From positions 1 to 64,000 of the forward strand of contig CAYPCQ010000037.1 of the NCBI GenBank assembly GCA_964409245.1: DNA of 64,000 nt. The letters run 5' to 3'. This document shows positions 19,104 to 28,022 of the stretch, one piece after another. This stretch comes from CAIMWS01 sp964409245. Lineage in GTDB: Bacteria; Verrucomicrobiota; Verrucomicrobiia; Limisphaerales; UBA1319. The first letter of the stretch is position 1; every line of letters begins with the position of its first letter. Position numbers and translations under genes: made by a program. The notes under the pieces are model-generated. The model was given only the letters and a program-made list of their open reading frames with translations. It had not been told where the DNA came from and made no database searches.

Positions 19104-19636
19104 AGGGAAGTCTTCTTTCCAGATTGTGGGTGGGCGAGCCAGGCCGCCAGCGCGGCCCGCACGGAATCGAACGCCAATTCCGCGGGATCGATGGCCTCCG
19201 GAGCCGCCCAATGGTAATCCGCCACCTCGGCCGCCTCGGCCCGGATTTCATAGCCACGCACCCGCGCCGTGAAAAACAGGTCCAGCACCCGGTATTCCAC
19301 CTCGCGGTAAAGGTAGTTATTGGGATGGGAGGTCAGGTATTGCTGGGCCAGAACCTCCAGGCCCAATTCCTCCTGTAGCTCCCGCCGCACCGCCTGCTCC
19401 GCCGTTTCGCCGAAATCGATGAACCCCCCGGGGAACGCCAGCTTGCCCAAGGCGGGCGCCTTCGCGCGCCGGATCAACAGCAGCCGGCCGGCCGGATCGG
19501 CCACGATCGCCGTGGCGCTGATCACCGGGTTCAAATAGTAATGGAAACCGCACCGCGCACAGGCCAGGAGGTTCGGCCGGAGCGCGGAAAAATCCGGGGC
19601 GCCACACCGCGGGCAAAACTGGAAAAGCCGGGCCAT
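19100..19636 (-). CDS. Nudix hydrolase with N-terminal zinc ribbon
   Basis: 178 residues from the ATG at 19636. Two CxxC knuckles (CPRC, CARC) form a zinc ribbon at residues 8-30. The Nudix box is complete (GGFIDFGE..., REL, EELGL) and predicts hydrolysis of a nucleoside diphosphate linked to another moiety. The zinc ribbon recalls NudC-type NADH pyrophosphatases, but the N-terminal domain of NudC is absent, so the substrate is open. The stop overlaps the start of the HzsA-related gene. Confidence 0.92.
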   Translation of the reverse strand: MARLFQFCPRCGAPDFSALRPNLLACARCGFHYYLNPVISATAIVADPAGRLLLIRRAKAPALGKLAFPGGFIDFGETAEQAVRRELQEELGLEVLAQQYLTSHPNNYLYREVEYRVLDLFFTARVRGYEIRAEAAEVADYHWAAPEAIDPAELAFDSVRAALAAWLAHPQSGKKTSL

Positions 19637-19638
19637 GC

Positions 19639-19809
19639 TCAAAGCCCCGCCTCCGGGATTTCGATCCCCGCTTCCGCGCTGGCCGGCCGCCAGGCCAGCC
19701 AGGGCAGCGGCACCGTGCCCGCCGCCCGCCTTTTGGCAAAACGGATGGTTTCCGGACCGATGCCCCAGGCCCAGCCCAGGATCCCAAGCGGTGGATTTAA
19801 CTTCCTCAT
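19639..19809 (-). CDS. Possible 56-residue small protein before the Nudix gene
   Basis: An ATG at 19809 opens a 56-codon frame ending two bases before the Nudix start codon. The codons are GC-biased like those of neighbours (many GCG, CTG, GGC), and it begins MRKLNPPLGILGW and ends IEIPEAGL. No family is recognised, no clear ribosome binding site is seen, and it may be a chance frame or the remnant of a longer gene. The tight junction with the Nudix gene is the main reason to list it. Confidence 0.35.
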   Translation of the reverse strand: MRKLNPPLGILGWAWGIGPETIRFAKRRAAGTVPLPWLAWRPASAEAGIEIPEAGL

Positions 19810-20843
19810 AAATCGCTAACCTGTCCGGCATGGTTTCACGTTTCGCCCGGATTATCAAGCCAGCAACCAGCGGGCATCCGGCTTCCTCCCCGTGCCCCCC
19901 CCTCAATAATTACTCCTTGGCCGCTGATCACGATTAGTTTTGCCATTGCCGGATGACGAAAGTCCTGCGCCAGAGGATCTTCCACGCACAGCTTACAAAT
20001 GCATGAGTTCGGCATGATCAAAACTAAAACCAGTTGCGATTGGCCTGAATCAAGGGATCAATCCGCAATCGAACAGCGAGTTGTGCCATGTCGCAGAAGC
20101 GACTATATTTCTGGTGGCAGATAGCTCGTTGATGGCCCCTTTTTATGTTACTATAACGATATAGCTTCCGCAATTTTCGCGCTCCATTGCAAATTACACA
20201 ACATATTTATTATGAGCATGTTACGTTATGGATTCAGGGTCTTTTGCGGGCGGTTTCCTGGAAAAACCCTACAACTGTTTGTAGGGTTTTCCTGACACTC
20301 CCCTCCAGGGAACATAAAACATAAAGTATGGCAATAGTTTTTATGACTGTGCAAATATTTTGCAATAGATTATTGACACCATTGGCAGATACCTTAGGCT
20401 TACGCACCAGCAACCAGTTATGCCACGAATTAGGCGTAGCGACGTTGCGTGAGGGCGAATGATTGCACCAAATTGCCATTTTGTGACGGGATCGCGGTGG
20501 GAAGGACACCAGAGGGAATCCCATGTTCTGCAATGGTTCCGGTTTTATCCAGCACGTCTTTTTGGCCGCCTGGTTTAGAAGTTGTCATTTTTTGGGTTTA
20601 TTATGATAATAAATACTATTGTTCATGAAACTTAATAATATTATAAACCTGTTATGCATGCGGGTGATTTGTTTGATACTGACTCTCTTATTTCTTCAAT
20701 CATTCATCGTGTTTTCAGCAATGAAATAACACATTACAATTGAGATATTTATGTTTCTTTCTTAGTTATTATTATTCTGAGCCAAAAGCACATATATATA
20801 ATTGTATGCAATGTATATTATTATTAACAATATTACAGTTCAA
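19810..20843. other. AT-rich intergenic region, about 1 kb, no supported gene
   Basis: Composition falls steadily from the GC-rich neighbourhood to very AT-rich sequence between about 20580 and 20843. The only open frame of note is a 99-codon minus-strand frame (20234-20533) with no recognisable product. A strong inverted repeat lies at 20260-20292. The region continues seamlessly into the AT-rich 5' part of the giant gene and may have arrived with it. Confidence 0.6.
20260..20292. repeat. Near-perfect inverted repeat (CCTACAA...TTGTAGG core)
   Basis: Two 14-base arms, one with an extra A, pair across a four-base loop: the left arm ends CCCTACAA and the right begins TTGTAGGG. It could be an operator palindrome or an RNA hairpin. 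The T-run is inside the stem rather than after it, so it is not a standard terminator. Confidence 0.6.
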
Positions 20844-23800
20844 ATGAAAACATCAATATATTATAGATTAACGCAAATATATCGCACAACAATTTTCAAA
20901 CGCTTTGTAATTACATATATTTTGATGAGCAATATAGTCCAAGCGTCTACGTTGCGAGTCCCTCAGCAATACCGAACTATTCAATCTGCTGTTGATGCAT
21001 CAATAAGCGGAGATACTATATTAATAGCTCCTGGTGTGTATAAAGAAAATGTAAATTGTAGTTCGCCAATAAAGGAAGTTGATATTATTGGAGAGAAAGG
21101 TCAAAGTGGAAATGAGGATGATATTTTATCTACGGCCATAGATGGTGGCAGAAACGGTTTGCCTAGTTTAAAAATAGGTTGTGAACCATATGCAACCAGG
21201 CGAAGCTGTATTATGGGATTAGCTTTATTTAATGGCTATCCCGCAGGCCTCCATGCTGCTAGATTTATGGGGCGTGTTCAAAATGTAATATGTTATTCCA
21301 ACTTATCAAATGGACTTTTAATTGAAGGCAACAATGGATTGCAATCCGTTGGGTTAACATACTCACAATATTATAATATTATAGCTAGAAACAATGTAAG
21401 GTCTGGAATTGCGGTTATTTGTGCTGGGTTTGAAGAGCTTTGGCGCTGTAAAAGCTATGAAAACGGCACTGGCGGGATCGAATTGGGATGTGATCGCGGT
21501 ATGGTTAATATTCGCGATTCTCTTTTGTATAATAATGCGACATTCGGAATTTATGGTGGCGATGTTCCATTGAGTGTTTTTAATTGTACTGTTGCGAATA
21601 ATAAAAATGAAGGGTTAATTGTGGGTTCAGTCGTTAAAGTTCGGAATTCCATTTTATATGGGAATTCAACAAGTGCGCGGGTTGCCGGTGGGTTACTTGA
21701 TATTGACTACTCAGTTATTCAAGGAGGATTTGCATCAATACCGACCCCATTTGAGCGCTTGGTAAATTATGGAATGGCAAACACTTCCGTTGATCCTAAA
21801 TTTGTCGATTCCGCACGGAATGACTTTCATCTTAAGGAAGAAAGTATTGCAATAAATACAGGAAATAATGAAAGTTATAGGCTCAAAGAAAACTTCTGGG
21901 CTGGAACAACCTTTTCATGGCCAATTGCCGAATCCGATAAGTCCGACACGGATGGAAAGCCTCGAATCCTTGGAGGAAAGATAGATATTGGTTGCTATGA
22001 AAAGTGGATCTTTTATCCAATAAATAATGTCCAACTATTTGAAGAAATGCAATTAAATATGTTGGCAAGCACAAATGAAATTAGTTATTTTGGTGGCGCA
22101 ACGTTCCAAATAGTAAGCGGTCCTGCTGGTTTAGGCGTGGATTCTTCCAGTGGCCGGTTGACATGGACTCCGGCTGAAGCCCAAGGGCCAGGGGTTTACA
22201 GCGCCGTAATCCGGGGGACGGCGGCCACGAACCCGGCAGCCACCGACACCCAAACTCTGACCTTCAATGTGCAGGAGGCCAACCTTGCACCAAAGCTAGC
22301 CGATGCATTGCCTCAATCAGTGGTTGAGCGAGAGACCTGGACTTGCCAACTCCAAGCCACGGATGCCGATCTTCCGGCTAACACCCTGGCCTATCGGTTG
22401 GTGAGTGGGCCAGCCGGAGTTCTGGTGGATTCCAAAACCGGCGCTGTGAGCTGGCACACCGGGGAGGCTGACGGAGGTCAGGGCTACGATTTGGTATTTG
22501 AGGTGGCTGATAACGGGAATCCACCCTTGAGCAGCCAGACGACCATCCATCTCGATGTCGCCAAGGTGAATCACCCTCCCACCCTTGCGCCCCTGGCCGA
22601 TGCCACCATCCCGGAGCTGCAGTTATGGAGCAGAACAGTGCCGGGGGAAGATCTGGATCTGCCCACCCAAACCATTAATTATTCGCTCATTCAAGCGCCG
22701 GAGGGGATGGCCATTGACGCCGGCAGCGGCCAGATCACCTGGATTCCTGCTGAAGCCCAAGGCCCAGGGAGCTACCCGGTGACGGTGCGGGTGGCCGACC
22801 CCTTTGGGCTTTATGCGGAGCAAAAGTTTACCGTCCAGGTCACCGAGGCCAATGCAGCGCCCGTGCTGGCGGCCATCGACAGCCAATGGCTGGTTTACGG
22901 CCAATCGTTCAGCCTGCAACTTGCGGGCAGTGACTCAGACCTGCCGGCCAACCCCTTGAGCTACCGGCTGGTGGCGGGCCCAACCAACGCCATGATGACC
23001 AGCACCGGTCTGCTGACCTGGACGCCTCTGCGCAAACAGGCTCCCTCGACCAATGTGTTTCAAGTGGCTTTGAGCGATGGGATTTTGTCGGTGACCAACA
23101 CCTTCAGTGTGGAGGTTTTGGATTTGATCGTTTCACTGAATGAAAAAGAGACGACAAACAGCGCCACCACTCTGCCGCCCGCTGTGGTGAATATAGCCCA
23201 CAGCAAGGCTGATTGGCTGGTGTTTTACAGTTTGGACGGCCAGCCCCCGGACGCCGCTGCGAACTTCTACTTGGGGGCTTTTGCCCTGGAGCAATCGGCC
23301 ACGGTTTGGCCCATGTTGTATAGCCCGGATTTCAGCCAGGCGGTGATGGGCCTGCCCGTGAGGCTGAACCTCCTGAAAAAGCAGTCGATCGCCTTTGCCG
23401 GGGGCAGTGGGCTGGCTTTCCAGGGCGGCCCCGTAGCCATCGGTGCCGCCGCCAGCAGCGGGCTGCCCGTCAGCCTGGCCGTCCTCAGTGGGCCCGCCCG
23501 GCTGGAGAGCGGCCAGCTCATCGCCACCGGAGGCGGCTTGGTCCGGGTTCGGGCCACCCAGGCCGGGGATGACACTTGGGGAGCCGCCACCGCTGAGTTG
23601 GAACTTGTGGCCGCCCCGGCTGCCCAAAGCATTGCCTGGACGGCACTTCCGGAGCTGAGCTTCGGCGCCGGCCCGGTCCCACTCCAGGCCACCGCGAGCA
23701 GTGGCTTGCCGGTAACTTACACCGTGGTGAGCGGTCCGGCGGCGGTGAATGGCGGGCAGTTGCTCCTGACGGGCGCCGGCGCGGTGGTGCTGCGGGCCGC

Positions 23801-25052
23801 CCAGCCGGGTTCGGTGGATTTTTTGCCAGCATCGGCTGATTTGGCTGCAAATGCCGCCAAAGCCAGCCAAACCGTGGAGTTTGCAGCATCCTCCACCCAG
23901 GTTTATACGGCAGCCCCGCTGGCGCTCCGGGCGGAGGCCAGTTCCGGATTGCCAGTGGTCTTCGAGGTGTTGTCCGGGCCGGCCACTGTTTCCGGCAATC
24001 AGCTGACGCTAACTGGCGTTGGGCCGGTGGTGCTGCGTGCCTCGCAGGCGGGCAATGGGGACTACGAGGCGGCTCCACCCAGGGACCAAACCATGACGGT
24101 GGTGCAAGCGCCGCAGACGATCCAGTTCACGGCGGTGGGGGCCAAGACTTATGGTGATGGGCCGGTGGCGCTGGCAGCGCATAGCAGTTCAGGCCTGCCG
24201 GTCACTTATCGGCTGGTGTCCGGCCCGGGTTCCTTGGTGGGGGAGGGGCTGGCTTTCACCGGGGCCGGCACGGTGGCAGTGGAGGCGGCCCAGGCTGGAT
24301 CGGCGCTCTATCTGCCGGCTGCTGCCAGCCAGACGGTGGTGGTGGCGCAAGCGCCGCAAAAGATCCTCTTCACCACCTTGGCCGACCGGCCTTACTCGAC
24401 GAACCTGGTGGCGCTGGCCGCCACGGCGGACAGTGGGCTGCCGGCCACCTTCCGCCTGGTGTCCGGTCCGGCCTTGGTAACGGCCAGCCAGCTGCGGCTG
24501 ACGGGCGTTGGCGGCATCGCGGTGGCTGCCGACCAGGGCGGGGACGCCAACTGGCTGGCGGCGGTTTCGGTGACCAACCGTTTTACGGTGGGCCGCGGTG
24601 AACAGACCATCAACTTTGCGCCCATAAGCGGCCAGGTGCAGAGTGGGCAGACCATCCTGCTGGCGGCTACGAGCAGCGTGGGCCTGTCGGTTGCCTTCAC
24701 GGTCTTGAGCGGTCCGGCCATGATTATCGGCAACAAGCTCACGGTGCTGGGTCCAGGCAGCATCACCGTCCGGGCTATCAATCCAGGCAGCCCGCTTTAT
24801 CTGGGTGCGCAGGCGGATCAGACGATCGGGGCAGCCAGGCTGGCCACTCTGATTATCGGGGCGGACCGATCGTTGAACCTGGAAATCCGCGCTCCGGAAG
24901 GGGCCAAGGTGGTTATCGAATCGACCACCGATTTAGCGGCCTGGGCCATAAGCCAGCAACTCACCGGCCAGGGTGTCAACTCACCGATCCCAGTCCAATT
25001 CAAACCCACCCTCACCGATCACTGCCAGTTCTGGCGCGTAAGGATTCCATGA
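20844..25052 (+). CDS. Giant secreted beta-helix / He_PIG / Ig-like repeat protein, compositionally chimeric
   Basis: 1402 residues from the ATG at 20844 (MKTSIYYR..., a signal-like start); an in-frame ATG 14 codons earlier is possible. Residues about 45-390 look like a right-handed parallel beta-helix (QQYRTIQSAVDAS, ISGDTILIAPGVY) as in pectate-lyase-like surface proteins. Four He_PIG/cadherin-like domains follow (about 420-770; repeated LTWTPAEAQGPG). Six tandem Ig-like repeats of about 81 residues come next (about 845-1330), each with SSGLPV...SGPA. The tail ends with FWRVRIP, a common pattern in secreted verrucomicrobial proteins. Base composition changes sharply near 22110-22150: AT-rich before, GC-rich after. 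Likely an adhesin or surface polysaccharide-binding protein. Confidence 0.82.
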   Translation: MKTSIYYRLTQIYRTTIFKRFVITYILMSNIVQASTLRVPQQYRTIQSAVDASISGDTILIAPGVYKENVNCSSPIKEVDIIGEKGQSGNEDDILSTAIDGGRNGLPSLKIGCEPYATRRSCIMGLALFNGYPAGLHAARFMGRVQNVICYSNLSNGLLIEGNNGLQSVGLTYSQYYNIIARNNVRSGIAVICAGFEELWRCKSYENGTGGIELGCDRGMVNIRDSLLYNNATFGIYGGDVPLSVFNCTVANNKNEGLIVGSVVKVRNSILYGNSTSARVAGGLLDIDYSVIQGGFASIPTPFERLVNYGMANTSVDPKFVDSARNDFHLKEESIAINTGNNESYRLKENFWAGTTFSWPIAESDKSDTDGKPRILGGKIDIGCYEKWIFYPINNVQLFEEMQLNMLASTNEISYFGGATFQIVSGPAGLGVDSSSGRLTWTPAEAQGPGVYSAVIRGTAATNPAATDTQTLTFNVQEANLAPKLADALPQSVVERETWTCQLQATDADLPANTLAYRLVSGPAGVLVDSKTGAVSWHTGEADGGQGYDLVFEVADNGNPPLSSQTTIHLDVAKVNHPPTLAPLADATIPELQLWSRTVPGEDLDLPTQTINYSLIQAPEGMAIDAGSGQITWIPAEAQGPGSYPVTVRVADPFGLYAEQKFTVQVTEANAAPVLAAIDSQWLVYGQSFSLQLAGSDSDLPANPLSYRLVAGPTNAMMTSTGLLTWTPLRKQAPSTNVFQVALSDGILSVTNTFSVEVLDLIVSLNEKETTNSATTLPPAVVNIAHSKADWLVFYSLDGQPPDAAANFYLGAFALEQSATVWPMLYSPDFSQAVMGLPVRLNLLKKQSIAFAGGSGLAFQGGPVAIGAAASSGLPVSLAVLSGPARLESGQLIATGGGLVRVRATQAGDDTWGAATAELELVAAPAAQSIAWTALPELSFGAGPVPLQATASSGLPVTYTVVSGPAAVNGGQLLLTGAGAVVLRAAQPGSVDFLPASADLAANAAKASQTVEFAASSTQVYTAAPLALRAEASSGLPVVFEVLSGPATVSGNQLTLTGVGPVVLRASQAGNGDYEAAPPRDQTMTVVQAPQTIQFTAVGAKTYGDGPVALAAHSSSGLPVTYRLVSGPGSLVGEGLAFTGAGTVAVEAAQAGSALYLPAAASQTVVVAQAPQKILFTTLADRPYSTNLVALAATADSGLPATFRLVSGPALVTASQLRLTGVGGIAVAADQGGDANWLAAVSVTNRFTVGRGEQTINFAPISGQVQSGQTILLAATSSVGLSVAFTVLSGPAMIIGNKLTVLGPGSITVRAINPGSPLYLGAQADQTIGAARLATLIIGADRSLNLEIRAPEGAKVVIESTTDLAAWAISQQLTGQGVNSPIPVQFKPTLTDHCQFWRVRIP
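23385..24838 (+). repeat. Six tandem about 243-bp coding repeats
   Basis: Inside the giant gene, repeat units begin near 23385, 23626, 23868, 24117, 24360 and 24605. Each unit opens with a Q-[TS/K]-I-x-F-like strand, has a central SGLPV and SGPA, and closes before the next Q. The DNA is diverged between units, so they are old rather than recent duplications, and the last is the most divergent. Confidence 0.75.
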
Positions 25053-25473
25053 TTACAATGCAAAAACCCTAATGCTAATATCATTTTGCAGGTTGTTGGC
25101 GTGAGCCTCGGCCGCGGTTCCGGCTAATTGCTGACAGAGGTGGAAGGATTGGCTGGAGGCTGGAATCGCGCGGTTAAAGCGTGACCATGCGATTGGGTTG
25201 TCGTTTGTGCGGGATCTTTTTACGCAAGCCTTGGTCATTCATCATTTATCCCGATCAGATCAGGCTTGTAATGGAAAGACTGTCCGGCCGCGCCGCGCTT
25301 GGCCCGGTTTTTCCGATGGTGGATTTTGGCCGCCGCGGTAAACTTCCCGGTATCGGTGTGGATTTTTCCTGGCTCGTTTCGGGCGTAAAGGGGGCCAGGA
25401 AAACGCCATTTTAAGACGCCCTAAAACAGCATTGGTTACCGGTGGAAACCCGCTGTAGATTACAGGCTGAATC
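25053..25473. other. Intergenic region, 421 bases
   Basis: No convincing gene. Open frames on both strands are short and unrecognised. No strong terminator hairpin with a T-run was found after the giant gene. Confidence 0.45.
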
Positions 25474-25702
25474 ATGAATCATGCGTTGCTTTTGGCTGCG
25501 TGCCCGATCATTGCCGCCGCCACTATGGTCCTTAATGGGTTATCCCTTATCCAATGGCGCCGGAAAGCCGGGGAACACTGGTCTGAAAGAGCGCGTTTTT
25601 TGCAGCCCGCCCGGGAGAGCGCTATTTACAATTTATGGCTGCGGCCCTGCAACCTCGCTGGCCTTCATAACCTGCTCCACCCGGCTGGCGTAGCCATGCC
25701 TG
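25474..25702 (+). pseudogene. Out-of-frame N-terminal piece of the M48 peptidase
   Basis: From the ATG at 25474 this frame encodes a membrane helix (MNHALLLAACPIIAAATMV) followed by RRKAGEHWSERARF, a plausible N-terminus for the membrane peptidase that follows. The peptidase itself is read in the next frame from about 25696 onward. Removing one base around 25696-25702 would join the two into one hydrophobic continuation (GVAM then LLVLILAF). I read this as one gene broken by a single-base frameshift or a sequencing error. Confidence 0.5.
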
Positions 25703-26647
25703 TTGGTTCTGATCCTGGCCTTTTCCGGAAGCCTGCTGGGCGCCTTCTTTTTTGACCGGAAAGTATTCCCTGAATCCACTTTCCGCAGCTGGGGCCAGGA
25801 GACCCTGGCCGCCTTGGCACAGCGGTTCATCAAATGGGGCATCCTGCTGGCCACCATGATCTTGATGCCGGCCGCATGGGATCCTGCCGCCGGGTTGGTG
25901 GTGGTTTGGTACCTCCTGGTTCAAATCCTGCTGGCATGGCAGGGTGGATTGAGGCTCGGCCTTAAACTCAAGGTTCTTGAGCCAGCTCCGGATTGGCTTC
26001 TTGAATTGGTAAACACCACCGCCAGGCCAGGCAGCCTCCCGCCAGAAAAGATCCTGCTCGTAAAAAGCACGCTGGCGAATGCCTTCGCCCTGCCAGCAAC
26101 CGGGCACATCCTGTTTACCAGCAAAATCATCCAGGTTCTTGGCCAGGAGGAATTAAGGGCCGTGTGCCTTCACGAGCTGGCTCATCTCGCGGAATCAAGA
26201 GCCACGATTGCGTGGCGTTTTGCGGGCATTCTGGCCGAGCTGCCGTGGGTGTTTTTTATCCCGATTTCGGCCCAAAGCTCGGTTTTTGTGGCGGCGGTGG
26301 CCGGTTTTTACTCCAGCCTGATCATCAGGTATTTTTTGAAGATTTTGCAGCGCCGGCTTGAAACCCAGGCCGACCGCCAGGCGGTTGGGCAGGTTGCCGA
26401 TCCAGCCATTTATGCGCGCGCCCTGGAGCGCCTGCACGAAGTGAACCAAATCCCGGCCGTGCTTTTGGGCAAAAACCATTCCCACCCCAACCTCTATGAC
26501 CGGCTCTCCTCCCTGGGCCTGGCGCCTTCCTACCCGCGTCCAAAACCACCGCCTCGCTTCACTGTTCCAGGTTTGGTTTCACTGGTGATGTTCGTGGTGC
26601 TTTTCCCCACCAGTCTATTGCCATTTCTGGAATCCATCTTGAAATGA
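25703..26647 (+). CDS. M48 family membrane metallopeptidase (N-terminus frameshifted)
   Basis: 314 residues if started at the TTG at 25703; no ATG is available in frame upstream before a TAG at 25691. The zinc motif HELAH and the downstream third-ligand motif ETQAD are intact, as in HtpX/Ste24-type M48 peptidases. Hydrophobic segments lie at the start, at about 70-90, around 180-215 and at the C-terminus, so it is an integral membrane protease. The family degrades or processes membrane proteins. The natural N-terminus probably lies in the out-of-frame segment from 25474. Confidence 0.78.
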   Translation: MVLILAFSGSLLGAFFFDRKVFPESTFRSWGQETLAALAQRFIKWGILLATMILMPAAWDPAAGLVVVWYLLVQILLAWQGGLRLGLKLKVLEPAPDWLLELVNTTARPGSLPPEKILLVKSTLANAFALPATGHILFTSKIIQVLGQEELRAVCLHELAHLAESRATIAWRFAGILAELPWVFFIPISAQSSVFVAAVAGFYSSLIIRYFLKILQRRLETQADRQAVGQVADPAIYARALERLHEVNQIPAVLLGKNHSHPNLYDRLSSLGLAPSYPRPKPPPRFTVPGLVSLVMFVVLFPTSLLPFLESILK

Positions 26648-26712
26648 AGCTGCCAGTGCCCAGTGCCCTGCCAGATATTTGCGGCGCAGGATGCGCCAGG
26701 CCCGCCCGCCGG

Positions 26713-26997
26713 TTAAAACACGATCAGCAGCAGCAGGGTGGACAGGGTGACGGCCAGCATCAGGCCGGACGGCATGAATTTGTGGGTGCGGAGCACCCGC
26801 ATCAGGAACACCACGGAGAGGATGCCGATCAGCCAAAGGCTGTTGTCGAAATCGAATACCTGGCGGGCGCACAGGATCAGCGCAATGCCAAAGGCCCAGG
26901 AAAAAAAGAATGAAACCTTGCTCTTGCCCAGCAGCCAGCCGATAACGCCGCCGATGAGCAGGAACACGATGTAGATCCAAAGCACCGCTATTTCCAT
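26713..26997 (-). CDS. Small TMEM14-like membrane protein
   Basis: 94 residues with three or four hydrophobic helices. The GGVIGWLLGKSKVS stretch and the MPSGLM segment near the C-terminus fit the TMEM14/UPF0136 family of small membrane proteins. The bacterial function is not established. It converges with the M48 gene and is divergent from the signalling operon to the right. Confidence 0.75.
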   Translation of the reverse strand: MEIAVLWIYIVFLLIGGVIGWLLGKSKVSFFFSWAFGIALILCARQVFDFDNSLWLIGILSVVFLMRVLRTHKFMPSGLMLAVTLSTLLLLIVF

Positions 26998-27498
26998 ACG
27001 CTGGGGGCAATATGCCTCCGGTTGTGCCGGATTTCAAAAGATTTCCGCGGCCAGCCAGCCTGGATGGAAAAAACCGGAGGGTCCAGGGGGTGGGCAACCG
27101 TCTTGGGATCAAAAGTTCATCGCGGAAGCCCGGCGCAAACCGGCCCGCACCGCCCGCTGCCGATCCTCCTCACCCCGGCTACAGGCCAGGCTGCCGGTCT
27201 GGATCGCCAAATCCCCAAGCGGCTTGCACGGCTGAAAACCGTTTTTCAGCCACTCTGGACCCGCCAGCCAGCCGGATCGGGGTTGGATTGGAAAATCCAA
27301 CCAGACCTCCGCCGAGCTGCCCAACGGCTCGCCGGAAAGCTTGTTCAGCCGGGCTTCAGCCTTCGGCTGACTTAGCCGTTTTCCTTGGAAGTTGGGCTGG
27401 AAGTGGTTGCGCCGCAGATTATTGTGCAAGGCTGGGAGTGAGCCTTGAGCGGGTCTTGAACCGATCTGTAAGTGGCGAATCAACCGGGAAATATATTT

Positions 27499-27527
27499 TT
27501 GGTAAATAGCGTAAAATAGCGTATATT
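27499..27527 (+). promoter_or_regulatory. Predicted sigma70-type promoter of the B12/haem signalling operon
   Basis: TTGGTA (27499-27504) and TATATT (27522-27527) are separated by exactly 17 bases, close to the consensus -35 and -10 elements. The surroundings are AT-rich in an otherwise GC-rich region. Transcription would begin near 27534 and give a leader of about 490 bases before the first start codon. Confidence 0.5.
27504..27523 (+). repeat. Perfect tandem repeat of AAATAGCGTA in the promoter spacer
   Basis: Two identical 10-base units (27504-27513, 27514-27523) fill the spacer between the predicted -35 and -10 elements. One unit equals about one helical turn, so two protein subunits could bind side by side on one face. 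The position would let a bound protein block RNA polymerase. Confidence 0.6.
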
Positions 27528-28022
27528 AGAGGTTAAGCCTGCACCGTTGCCTGGCCGGCAAGGGCCAGAGCTGGCGCGGATTTTGTCATCGAAGGATATG
27601 GGATTGGCCCCGGCGCTGGCAGACCCGGGAGATGAGCCCAAACCAGCTTGGTCAAAAAACGAGGCCCGGCGGGAATGCCACCGCAACGGTGGGGGGGCAT
27701 CCCCCACGGACAACGCCCGAACGCCATCCGCCGCCGGGAGCCTGCCGGGTTTTCCGGACGGCTGAAAATCGGTGATCGACAGGGGGGGATTTTATGGTAT
27801 CGGTTGGGTTCTGATCTATCTATGAACACCATGCTTCAGACGCGGATCTCACCCGCCAACCTTGACCTCTCCGTTGGTACGGTTCATGGTGTCGGCCCCG
27901 TGCAAACGGGCCAAAAAGGCCACCCAACAGATCCCCGGGCTGTGTTCAGCCACAGTGGGAAGTGCAGCACCTGCTGAAAAGGCCGGGGCGTGCGGCCTGA
28001 AGACGATCCCGGAAAGACGGCC

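Larger units (their letters stand above)
26998..28022. other. About 1 kb regulatory region upstream of the B12/haem signalling operon
   Basis: No gene is supported: plus-strand frames at 27012-27509 and 27648-27977 are unlike any known protein. The region holds a perfect 9-bp inverted repeat (27281-27289 with 27294-27302), a predicted promoter with tandem repeats near 27500 and, after it, a leader of about 490 bases. A 34-base block at 27399-27432 resembles another intergenic block at 54107-54140. Confidence 0.55.

Noticed and set aside
20234..20533. 99-codon minus-strand frame in the AT-rich intergenic region
   Set aside because: No motif, no good start context, and the strong palindrome runs through it; it looks like a chance frame.
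23385..24838. Regular repeats that might suggest a CRISPR array
   Set aside because: The unit is about 243 bases, in frame and coding, with no short identical repeats or unique spacers.
27012..27509. 165-codon plus-strand frame upstream of the signalling operon
   Set aside because: Its composition is Pro/Arg/Ser-rich like a shadow frame, it runs through the predicted promoter, and no family is recognisable.
27535..28022. Possible cobalamin riboswitch in the leader of the B12-sensor operon
   Set aside because: There are GC-rich hairpins and a GGGAGCCTGCC stretch, but the B12 box and the other conserved core segments are not present in the expected order.
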